NCBI GenBank assembly: GCA_963764345.1
Contig: CAVXSF010000009.1
Span: 310,001-374,000 of the forward strand
DNA length: 64,000 bases
Source: DASQZK01 sp963764345
GTDB taxonomy: Bacteria; Bacteroidota; Bacteroidia; Bacteroidales; GCA-2748055
Direction: 5' to 3'
This document shows positions 55,590 through 63,265 of this stretch, piece by piece. The notes beneath the pieces were generated by a model, which saw only the letters and a program-made list of their open reading frames with translations, did no database searches and was not told where the DNA came from. The position numbers and the translations under genes are program-made. Positions within the stretch are counted from its first letter, which is position 1, and each line of letters begins with the position of its first letter.

Positions 55590-56335
55590 ATGGCCGCAGA
55601 CAGGTTTGATATCATTTATCTTCCGGAAACGGATTCGACAAATTTACAGGCTTCTGCCCTTTTGTCAGAGAAAAAGGATAAAAAACCTTTTGTCGTACGT
55701 ACTGGTTTTCAGATTGCAGGGAGAGGACAAACTAAGAATACCTGGATATCTGAAAAAGACAAGAACCTCCTTTGCAGTGTTGCAGTATTCCCAGACTTTC
55801 TCGATGTCTCAAATCATTTTTACCTGTCAAAAATGGCTGCGCTGTCTTTGCACGATACCCTGAAAAGCTTTCTCCCCAAGACTGAAATCAAATGGCCAAA
55901 TGATATTCTGGTCAATGAACGTAAAATTGCAGGAATTCTCATAGAAAATATACTGCAGAGCCAAAAACTGACAGGGCAGTATTCTCGGAATCGGACTGAA
56001 TATCAACCAGACAATCCTTTCCCCCGTTTTCCCCGGAGGCGACCAGCATTCTGATCGAAACCGGCTTGGCCATCCCGGCAGAGGAGGTTTTCGAAAAATG
56101 GCTGGAACAGTTTGATTACTGGTATGGGGTTCTTGAAGAAAAGAGATGGCAGACCATCGATTCCCATTATCTGGAAGCTATGTACCGCTTTAACCGGTTT
56201 GCCATATACAAAATCCCGGGTCATGAGTTCCGTGCACGTATTGTGGGTGTGGAAACCGACGGCTACCTGATGCTCGAAACGGAAAACAAAGAACTTCTGC
56301 GCTTTGGCTTTAAGGAAGTAAGTTTTGTTTCATAA
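55590..56335 (+). CDS. birA: Biotin-protein ligase (two extra bases)
   Basis: Attaches biotin to the carboxylase carrier protein. The first part has YLPETDSTNLQAS, GRGQTKNTWISEKDKNLLCSV (biotin-AMP loop) and IKWPNDILVNERKIAGILIEN. Frame is lost at the GGG 55974-55976 and again at the CC 56016-56017. Dropping one base at each gives TGSILGIGLNINQTIFPPFS, the expected core, then EATSILIETGLAIPAEEVFEKW and the C-terminal SH3-like domain in a single 247 aa protein. There is no N-terminal DNA-binding domain, so this is a monofunctional ligase. Essential in most bacteria, so error is likelier than loss. Confidence 0.86.
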
Positions 56336-56340
56336 AAATC

Positions 56341-56745
56341 CTAAAACGGAATCTTTTCAAGATTATCCATGATAGTGTCAACAAAAGACTGCAACGGCTT
56401 TTTTACCATCCCCATCATCAGCTTATTAACATTAGGCTCCAAAGTGATTTTTACCCTGGTATCATAATCAGCCATTCCTTTGAGCTGGATCCATAATGAA
56501 AAACTCACCGGTGTGCCTGATTCGGATACGATCTTGATCAGCTTGTAAGGTTCCTTTTCGATGATCCTCAGGCCGGCTTTCCCTAATCCTTCGACACTGA
56601 AAGAGCATGTATCCCCTTCTGAAATGAAATTTTTGACCCGCTCCTCCGGGATCAGTTGTTTGTAATTATCAAAGTCTGAAAGAAATCCGTAGATCCTTTC
56701 GTCACAATGTTCAATTTTCCCAATTCTGCTCTCTATCTTACTCAT
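56341..56745 (-). CDS. SRPBCC-fold (START-like) protein
   Basis: A 134 aa cytoplasmic protein. The start IESRIGKIEHCDERIYGFLSDFDNYKQLIPE, then SEGDTCSFSVEGLGKAGLRIIEKEPYKLI and a C-terminal helix (KPLQSFVDTIMDNLEKIPF), is the helix-grip pattern of polyketide cyclase/SRPBCC proteins. It begins 5 bases after the true pyrE stop, on the same strand, so it is cotranscribed with pyrE, a neighbour pair I recall from other Bacteroidota. Ligand unknown. Confidence 0.82.
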   Translation of the reverse strand: MSKIESRIGKIEHCDERIYGFLSDFDNYKQLIPEERVKNFISEGDTCSFSVEGLGKAGLRIIEKEPYKLIKIVSESGTPVSFSLWIQLKGMADYDTRVKITLEPNVNKLMMGMVKKPLQSFVDTIMDNLEKIPF

Positions 56746-56750
56746 TTCGT

Positions 56751-57385
56751 TTACTTTTTCATCCAGTTTTCCGGATCCTGTCTCCAGGATCTCAGGATAT
56801 CTGCCTGGTCATTCGTTAAGGCGCCTGCTTTTCAGTGCGAAGTCAAGAAGAGTGCTATAATCACTCAAGGTATGAAGAATACATTTTGCTTCCCTGAAGT
56901 TTCTTTCGGCCACGAGGAAAACCATACGTGAAGATGGCAACCATACCGGTGACTTCGGCCCCGGCCAGCCTAACGGCTTCGACCGCCTTAAGGCTGCTGC
57001 CGCCGGTGGAGACAAGGTCCTCCACGACCACTGTTTTCTGCCCGGGTCGCAGATCCCCTTCGATAAGATTTTCAAGACCGTGAGTTTTCGCCGAGGCACG
57101 GATATATACAAAAGGCAGATCCATAACATCGGCCACCAGAGCGCCCTGGGCGATGGCTCCTGTTGCAACCCCTGCAATGACATCAGGTCTCCCGAATTTC
57201 TCAACGATCAGTTTTACAAACGAATCACGGATATAGGACCGGACATCAGGATAGGAGAGAGTCTTCCGGTTGTCGCAGTATATGGGCGATTTCCAGCCTG
57301 AAGCCCATGTAAATGGATTTGCAGGTTGTAATTTAATTGCGTTACTTTGCAGCAGATAACTGACCAACTTTTCTTTCTGATTCAT
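56751..57385 (-). CDS. pyrE: Orotate phosphoribosyltransferase (two extra bases)
   Basis: Forms orotidine monophosphate in pyrimidine synthesis. I start it at the ATG at 57385 (MNQKEKLVSYLLQ); a longer frame to 57415 would overlap the divergent Nudix gene. Seen: GVATGAIAQGALVADVMDLPFVYIR and the PRPP motif VVVEDLVSTGGSSLKAV. The frame breaks near 56914 (after IFTYGFP) and again near 56814 (after SRRLN). Dropping one base at each yields VAERNFREAKCILHTLSDY and then NDQADILRSWRQDPENWMKK, ending at the stop at 56751. The result is 210 aa, the normal family length. Without the second correction the protein would lack its last 20 residues. Confidence 0.88.
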
Positions 57386-57395
57386 AACTCGGCAA

Positions 57396-58046
57396 ATGTA
57401 TAAAGTTTTTTTCAAGGATCGAATTGTTTTTTTCCTGAACGACTTTCCCGAGGCCTTTAAAGCACATTCCGGATTATTTTACCGATTTGGTAACCGGGAT
57501 GAACTAAAAGCCCTGGTGGACGCCTTTTTCGATCTGGATAAAATTCCCCGTCTTTATATCTCGCACAACGATCCCGACTTTATCAGGGAGGAATTTAAAT
57601 CCTGTTTCAGATGGGTTACTGCCGCTGGAGGGGTAGTGACAAATCCTGCAAACCAGATCCTGATTATCAAGCGCCATGGTCTCTGGGACCTGCCAAAAGG
57701 TAAAACGGAGAAAGGTGAAAGTCCCGAACAAACAGCCCTTCGTGAAGTCAGGGAGGAATGCAGCATTGACCGTTTGAAAATCGGTGACCTGATTACTAAA
57801 ACGTATCATACCTACATGCTGCACGGAGAACCGGTGCTTAAAGAAATATCCTGGTTTAAAATGCTTTCGGATGATACCTCCCTGCCCCACCCTCAGATTA
57901 AAGAAGACATCACCGAAACCGTCTGGTTTACCCGGAAAGAAATCGGTAAAATAAGAGAGAATACCTATCCGTCCATCATCGAAGTGCTATGCACTTCCGG
58001 CCACCTGTCATCAGATCTCGCCCCTGTCTTTCATTACCCGGAATAA
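57396..58046 (+). CDS. Nudix hydrolase
   Basis: A 216 aa hydrolase of nucleoside-diphosphate-linked compounds. The Nudix box runs from G102 to about 124 (GKTEKGES, then REVREECSI), with all key residues (G, E, R-E-x-x-E-E). The N-terminal 70 residues form a separate small beta domain (YKVFFKDRIVFFLNDFPEAF) seen in Bacteroidota-type members. The start lies 10 bases from the pyrE start on the other strand. Its last 36 bases overlap the convergent thioredoxin-fold gene. Substrate unknown. Confidence 0.88.
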   Translation: MYKVFFKDRIVFFLNDFPEAFKAHSGLFYRFGNRDELKALVDAFFDLDKIPRLYISHNDPDFIREEFKSCFRWVTAAGGVVTNPANQILIIKRHGLWDLPKGKTEKGESPEQTALREVREECSIDRLKIGDLITKTYHTYMLHGEPVLKEISWFKMLSDDTSLPHPQIKEDITETVWFTRKEIGKIRENTYPSIIEVLCTSGHLSSDLAPVFHYPE

Positions 58047-59432
58047 CACCTGTTCAAAACCGGCCGAAGGATCTGCAGCAGGGGATTTAACCAGTTTTCC
58101 ATCTTTTCCGATAAGGTAAAAAACCGGTAAAGCCCTGACATTATAAGCCTGAAAGATGTGATCTTCCTGTCCTGCAATGAGAATCGTCCAGTTGAGCTTA
58201 TTTTCAGTAATAAACTGCTTCACATTCTGCAAATCGTCAGACCGGATGATGGTAATGACCGAAAGATAGGATGCATGCCGGGCTGAGAGTGCCTTAAGGT
58301 ATTCAAATTCACGAAGGCAGATCATGCTCTGTGTATCACAAAATCCGAGGTAAACATATTTTCCCCTGAAATCACTCAGGGAATGAGTGTTACCCTCTGC
58401 ATCCTTCAGCTGAAAACCGGGTGCAGGTTGCCCCGGTTGCAGCCAGTTGAACTTTTTTATCAGGGTATCCGCCATATCCCGTATAACCGTATTTTTGGTT
58501 TCTTCCTTTATGCTATCGGCAAAAGCCATCATCCGCTCTTTCGGGAAATCACCTGAATAATACGATTGATAGATCTCATCCAGAAGCACGGTTTCAAACA
58601 GTGTATCATTTCGCATAACCGGATCAGTGCTCAGATAGGATTTTATTTCATCGTAGGAAATATGACTGAACACCTTGTATATATCCCGCAAAGCCGGCTC
58701 TTTCGAGAGATGCTGAAAATAATCATCGAAGACCTGGTTAAATAGTTCCCGGTAAGGAGGAAGACCAAAATCCACACGACGGCCTGAAAAGTACTTCGAA
58801 ATGAGAGTATCAGCATTATAGGCATTGACAGTAAATTCGAGGATCCCTAACCTGTAAAACCGGTATCTGGAATAGTACAGGCTGTCGGGGATGCCCGGAG
58901 GGACAGGATTGGCTGTTTCAAACGAATCCAGTTTGGCCTTGCTGTATGAGGGGGAATAATACCTGAGCAGCTGCTTGTCGCGGAACGGAGCGTACTGTTC
59001 ATCAAATTTCCTTATGGCTTGATTAATTTCATTAAGGCTGTCACTCCCGCAGCTTGTGCAGATGGTCTGCAGATGCAGGGGCGCTTTTTTAAAGTATGGA
59101 TTGTGACGCCATTCATCCGACAATCCCGAAATACGGGGCAATTCAACCTTATAATTACGACCAGGCCGAACAAAAAAATAGCCCAGGTAAGGACCTGTTT
59201 CGACATACAGGCATTTCGTCGATCCGGGATCGATCACAAAGGAGAAAGTGCCATCTTCAGCAACTATTACAGATGAAGCCGGATACTTTATGTTGAAGAG
59301 AGGGTCACGGTAAGTGAAAAAAATAAGTGAGTCGCCCGCAAAATCTTTCCCCAACCCGCTAACATGGGATACCTGACCCGACAATAAGCCGGTTGGTACA
59401 GACAGGAGAATCCACAAAATGAAGAGACGCAT
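58011..59432 (-). CDS. TlpA-like thioredoxin-fold protein with S-x-x-C site
   Basis: A 473 aa exported protein. I prefer the ATG at 59432 (MRLFILWILLSVPTGLLSGQ), which gives a signal peptide; 59444 is possible. The first 340 residues are a helical/beta region without a named domain, as in Bacteroidota AhpC/TSA-plus-DUF4369-type proteins. The thioredoxin part starts at PGFQLKDAEGNTHSLSDFRGKYVYLGFC. The active-site position reads SMICLREF, where only the second cysteine of C-x-x-C is kept. It may therefore have lost disulfide exchange or use a single cysteine. It begins 4 bases after coaD. Confidence 0.83.
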   Translation of the reverse strand: MRLFILWILLSVPTGLLSGQVSHVSGLGKDFAGDSLIFFTYRDPLFNIKYPASSVIVAEDGTFSFVIDPGSTKCLYVETGPYLGYFFVRPGRNYKVELPRISGLSDEWRHNPYFKKAPLHLQTICTSCGSDSLNEINQAIRKFDEQYAPFRDKQLLRYYSPSYSKAKLDSFETANPVPPGIPDSLYYSRYRFYRLGILEFTVNAYNADTLISKYFSGRRVDFGLPPYRELFNQVFDDYFQHLSKEPALRDIYKVFSHISYDEIKSYLSTDPVMRNDTLFETVLLDEIYQSYYSGDFPKERMMAFADSIKEETKNTVIRDMADTLIKKFNWLQPGQPAPGFQLKDAEGNTHSLSDFRGKYVYLGFCDTQSMICLREFEYLKALSARHASYLSVITIIRSDDLQNVKQFITENKLNWTILIAGQEDHIFQAYNVRALPVFYLIGKDGKLVKSPAADPSAGFEQVLFRVMKDRGEI

Positions 59433-59436
59433 CTTC

Positions 59437-59907
59437 TCAGACATAATCTTTGATATTGATGCCCCTGGGAAGGAATTTGCTGGCATCACCTCCGTGCATC
59501 AGGATATCCCGGACAATGGTGGAGTTTACCGGAGTATATTCGGGTGCGGTAAGGAGAAATACGGATTCAATCTCAGGTCGCATAGCCTTGTTCACCTGGC
59601 CGATAGCCCTTTCGTATTCAAAATCGGCAGCAGTACGCAGACCCCTTAGCAGGTATTGTGCCCCAACTTCAAAACAATAGTCCACCGTCAGGCTGTCGTA
59701 ATGATCTACTTCTATTTTGGGATTATTGATGAAAACATCCCTGATCAGCCTGAGCCTGTTCTCGAGTTTCAGGTAGGATTGTTTCCCGGCGTTATGTCCC
59801 ACAGCAATGATTATCCGGTCAAAGAGGGGTGACGCGCGGTTCACAACGGACTGGTGTCCAATGGTAAATGGATCGAAGGAGCCGGGGAATACAGCTATCT
59901 TTTCCAT
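59437..59907 (-). CDS. coaD: Phosphopantetheine adenylyltransferase
   Basis: Penultimate step of coenzyme A synthesis. The 156 aa protein opens with AVFPGSFDPFTIGHQSV, which holds the T-x-G-H nucleotidyl-transfer motif. It continues with VGHNAGKQSYL, RGLRTAADFEYERAIG and LTAPEYTPVNSTIVRDI. All match the family, including length. It has a promoter box 17 bases upstream and is followed directly by the thioredoxin-fold gene. Confidence 0.98.
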   Translation of the reverse strand: MEKIAVFPGSFDPFTIGHQSVVNRASPLFDRIIIAVGHNAGKQSYLKLENRLRLIRDVFINNPKIEVDHYDSLTVDYCFEVGAQYLLRGLRTAADFEYERAIGQVNKAMRPEIESVFLLTAPEYTPVNSTIVRDILMHGGDASKFLPRGINIKDYV

Positions 59908-59923
59908 ATCGCTTATTTTTATG

Positions 59924-59931
59924 CAAAGGTA
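59924..59931 (-). promoter_or_regulatory. -7 promoter box (TACCTTTG, minus strand)
   Basis: Exact TAnnTTTG on the minus strand, 17 bases upstream of the coaD start. Confidence 0.4.
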
Positions 59932-59991
59932 ACATCCCCGATCAGAATTACCACCTGATCAGTCGGAATTCCTGCCAAAATGGGAATACTT

Positions 59992-60525
59992 CTAGTACAA
60001 TCTCACATCAACACCGCCAAAGACTACATCAATTTTCAGATCCAGGAAAGCTGAGGAGGGATCCAGTCCGGGGCTTTCATAAAGGGTGTTCCCGAACACA
60101 GCAGTATTGCCGTTAGGAAGATTTGCCCCTGCAAAAGCGGCGTCCACTCTTATCCTTACGGGAAGATCCCTGGGCAGTCTGATTTCAGATCCGCCAAACA
60201 CGGTGTTCAACCTGACCTTCTTTACTCTGCCGTCAAGATTAAAATCCCTGAAGTCATAAACGCCCTTTCCAAAAATGACATTGTATTCTTTGCCATTCTC
60301 GAACGCATCATATCTCTTTTCACCAAATACGACATCATGCTCACCACCTCTCATATGAACCACACCAAAACTGCCAAAAAGCATCCGTATGCCTATAAAA
60401 ATAAAGACGAATGCCAGAATAATCTTGAGAAGGGGAAAGTCGATGTTGAAAATAATACGAAAAACAAGGCTTAATCCGAGGATTATAAGTAATAAACCCC
60501 AAAACAGTGCAGGACCCATTTTCAT
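59992..60525 (-). CDS. LiaF-like membrane protein
   Basis: A 177 aa protein with two N-terminal hydrophobic helices (ALFWGLLLIILGLSLVFRII; IILAFVFIFIGIRMLFG). Behind them is a beta domain with repeated VVFG/VIFG/TVFGG units (YNVIFGKGVYDFRD, RLNTVFGGSEIRLP, DVVFGGVDVRLY). This matches the LiaF C-terminal-like / DUF2154 domain, linked in Firmicutes to cell-envelope stress sensing. There is no LiaR/LiaS partner here. It has its own promoter box. Confidence 0.8.
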   Translation of the reverse strand: MKMGPALFWGLLLIILGLSLVFRIIFNIDFPLLKIILAFVFIFIGIRMLFGSFGVVHMRGGEHDVVFGEKRYDAFENGKEYNVIFGKGVYDFRDFNLDGRVKKVRLNTVFGGSEIRLPRDLPVRIRVDAAFAGANLPNGNTAVFGNTLYESPGLDPSSAFLDLKIDVVFGGVDVRLY

Positions 60526-60547
60526 AGTGTTTAGTTGTTATTTGAAC

Positions 60548-60555
60548 CAAAGTTA
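60548..60555 (-). promoter_or_regulatory. -7 promoter box (TAACTTTG, minus strand)
   Basis: Exact TAnnTTTG on the minus strand, 23 bases upstream of the LiaF-like gene. Confidence 0.4.
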
Positions 60556-60632
60556 CTGAAAAATGAATTGAAAAAACCAGCATTATGCGCTGAAAAACAA
60601 GGCGGGATGAAAAATTTTCATAACAAGAGAAT

Positions 60633-60668
60633 CCGGTAAGTCTCTGAACGTGTTCAGTGGCTTACCGG
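60633..60668. terminator. Hairpin after lon
   Basis: CCGGTAAG pairs with CTTACCGG, and CTGAAC with GTTCAG inside. It lies 27 bases past the lon stop (minus strand). The following T content is modest, so terminator strength is uncertain. Confidence 0.55.
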
Positions 60669-60694
60669 TGTATCTTTCCCAGGGCAAAAGGGCT

Positions 60695-63148
60695 TTAACT
60701 GATTTTGAGCGGTTTTTTGACTTTCTCGTTAAGCAGAGCATGCTCAAGGACTTCCAGTATAGTATCAACGTAGTGGAAAGTGACTCCCTTCCGGTAAATA
60801 TCCTTGATTTCAAGAATATCCTTCTCATTCTCTCTCGACATGATGATATCTGTAATCCCGGCCCTTTTGGCTGCAAGAATCTTCTCCTTGATCCCGCCCA
60901 CTGGGAGCACTTTGCCTCGTAGGGTTATTTCACCGGTCATAGCCAGATTTTTCCTTACTTTCCGCTGTGTGAAAGCAGAAGCGATGGAAGTGAGCATGGT
61001 GATGCCTGCAGACGGACCGTCTTTGGGTATGGCTCCCTCAGGAATATGTATATGTACGTTCCAGTTTTCGAAAGTACTAGGGCTCAAGCCGATAATATCC
61101 GTATGAGCCTTAAGGTACTCGAGGGCTATAACGGCAGATTCTTTCATTACATCACCAAGATTTCCGGTGAGGGTAAGATTTCCCTTTCCCTTGCTCAGGC
61201 TGGTCTCAACGAACAGAATCTCTCCCCCGACGGCCGTCCAGGCAAGTCCAGTAACCACCCCGGCAAAATCATTATTTTCGTACCTGTCCTTGAGGAATTG
61301 CTGAGGCCCAAGAATTTCGCCAATATCGGCAACGGTAATGATCTTTTTGTACTCCTCCCCGAAAGCAAGTTTACGGGCAACGACCCGCATCACTTTAGCG
61401 AGCTGTTTTTCGAGCTGGCGCACTCCCGATTCCCGGGTATAAAACTCTATGATATATTCAATGGCCTTCTTTTCAAACTTTACATCATTCTTCTTCAGAC
61501 CATGAGCAGCCAGCTCTTTGGGAATGAGGTGACGCCTGGCAATTTCAATTTTTTCCTCAACAAGGTATCCTGATACTTCAAGAATCTCCATCCTGTCAAT
61601 CAGGGCCGGATTGATGGTACTCGTTGTGTTGGCGGTGGCAATGAACATCACCCTGGAGAGATCATAATCCACTTCCAGGTAGTTGTCATGAAACGCTGAA
61701 TTTTGCTCTGGGTCCAGGACTTCCAGGAGTGAAGATGCGGGATCGCCATGAAAATCGTTACCTACTTTATCAATCTCATCAAGAACAAAAACAGGGTTTG
61801 ATGACTTGACTTTTTTCAGGTTTTGAATGATCCTTCCGGGCATAGCCCCGATGTAGGTTTTGCGGTGTCCGCGAATTTCAGCTTCGTCATGAAGTCCGCC
61901 AAGAGATACTCTCACATATTTCCTGCCCAGGGCAGCCGCAATCGATTTTCCCAGTGAGGTTTTACCTACTCCCGGAGGCCCGACAAGGCATAATATGGGC
62001 GACTTCAGATCACCCTTAAGTTTCAGAACGGCCAGGTGCTCCAGGATCCGCTCCTTAACCTTCTCGAGACCGAAATGGTCGCGTTCCAAAACCTTTTCAG
62101 CTCTCTGCATATTGAAATTATCCCTGGTGAAAACATTCCATGGCAGGTCCAGAAGAGTCTGCACATAATTCACCTGTACGGAATATTCTCCGGAAGCCGG
62201 ATTCAACCGGTGAAGTTTGTCCACCTCTTTTGTAAAATACTCTTCTACTTCCTTGCCCCACTTTTTCTTGGATGCCTTTTCTTTCAGCTCATCGATTTCC
62301 TGTTCAATGGGATTGCCACCAAGTTCATCCTGAATGGTTTTCATCTGTTGCTGAAGGAGATATTCCCTTTGTTGCTGATCGAGATCATGTTTTACCTTGG
62401 TCTGGATATCATTCTTCAACTCAAGCATCTGAACCTCCCTTGTCAGGTACTCCATAAGTCGAATGCCTCTCTGCCTGAGATTGTCAAGCTCGAGAAGTTC
62501 CTGCTTATCCTTAAGTTCCATGTCATTGTTGGACGACAGGAAGTTGATAAGAAAAGTGGTGCTTTCAATATTTTTTACCGCGAAAGTGGCCTCCGGTGGA
62601 ATATTGGAAGACAGCTTGATGATTTTTAAGGAAAGTTCTTTAAGTGATGCGATGATCGCTTTAAGTTCATCCTGGTTACCCGCTTTTTTTTCGTCTTGCA
62701 CGGCAACTCTCGCTACCATATAGGGTTTTTCCGAAACCACATCCAGCAACCGGAACCTTTTCTTGCCCTGGATAATAATGGAAGTGGACCCATCCGGCAT
62801 TTCGAGGATTTTGAGGATCTGAGCCACCGTCCCCACATTGAAAAGATCCAGAGCTTTTGGATCTTCGACGTCAGCGTCCCTCTGTGCTATGGTCCCCAGG
62901 ATCTTATTCTTTTGATATACATCCTGAACCAGTTTCAGGGACTTTGTCCGTCCAACAGTTATGGGAATCACTACACCCGGAAAAAGCACTGTATTCCTGA
63001 GCGGAAGAATCGGGAGCACATCAGGCACATTAAGCTTAGTTACCTCCTGTTCTTCTTCTTCCGATATGAGGGGTATGAACTCTGCATCCTGGTCAAAACT
63101 ATCCTGTGACAGAAAATGATTATAGTTCAATTCTGAGAATTTCTTCAT
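60695..63148 (-). CDS. lon: ATP-dependent protease Lon
   Basis: Cytoplasmic serine protease that degrades misfolded and regulatory proteins. The 817 aa protein has the N-terminal substrate domain (LPILPLRNTVLFPGVVIPIT), Walker A VGPPGVGKTSLGKSIA, Walker B PVFVLDEIDKVG, and the proteolytic Ser in PKDGPSAGITMLTS with the conserved Lys in LRGKVLPVGGIKEKILAA. Length and order are those of LonA. It follows the alternative GlmU gene on the same strand, with 117 bases between. Confidence 0.98.
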   Translation of the reverse strand: MKKFSELNYNHFLSQDSFDQDAEFIPLISEEEEQEVTKLNVPDVLPILPLRNTVLFPGVVIPITVGRTKSLKLVQDVYQKNKILGTIAQRDADVEDPKALDLFNVGTVAQILKILEMPDGSTSIIIQGKKRFRLLDVVSEKPYMVARVAVQDEKKAGNQDELKAIIASLKELSLKIIKLSSNIPPEATFAVKNIESTTFLINFLSSNNDMELKDKQELLELDNLRQRGIRLMEYLTREVQMLELKNDIQTKVKHDLDQQQREYLLQQQMKTIQDELGGNPIEQEIDELKEKASKKKWGKEVEEYFTKEVDKLHRLNPASGEYSVQVNYVQTLLDLPWNVFTRDNFNMQRAEKVLERDHFGLEKVKERILEHLAVLKLKGDLKSPILCLVGPPGVGKTSLGKSIAAALGRKYVRVSLGGLHDEAEIRGHRKTYIGAMPGRIIQNLKKVKSSNPVFVLDEIDKVGNDFHGDPASSLLEVLDPEQNSAFHDNYLEVDYDLSRVMFIATANTTSTINPALIDRMEILEVSGYLVEEKIEIARRHLIPKELAAHGLKKNDVKFEKKAIEYIIEFYTRESGVRQLEKQLAKVMRVVARKLAFGEEYKKIITVADIGEILGPQQFLKDRYENNDFAGVVTGLAWTAVGGEILFVETSLSKGKGNLTLTGNLGDVMKESAVIALEYLKAHTDIIGLSPSTFENWNVHIHIPEGAIPKDGPSAGITMLTSIASAFTQRKVRKNLAMTGEITLRGKVLPVGGIKEKILAAKRAGITDIIMSRENEKDILEIKDIYRKGVTFHYVDTILEVLEHALLNEKVKKPLKIS

Positions 63149-63265
63149 AAAAAAATGTTCTCCTTTCTTCTGACAAATCGTCCGATTCTTTTTCTTTTTT
63201 TACCGGGTTAACCGGCGAAGTAGTTATGGCAACTCTTATGCCAAAGCCTCTGACAGCCTGGTATC

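Noticed and set aside
35678..57385. Programmed frameshifting as an explanation for the broken genes
   Set aside because: The break sites share no slippery sequence, stop context or stimulatory hairpin, and they include both extra and missing bases. Consensus error is simpler.
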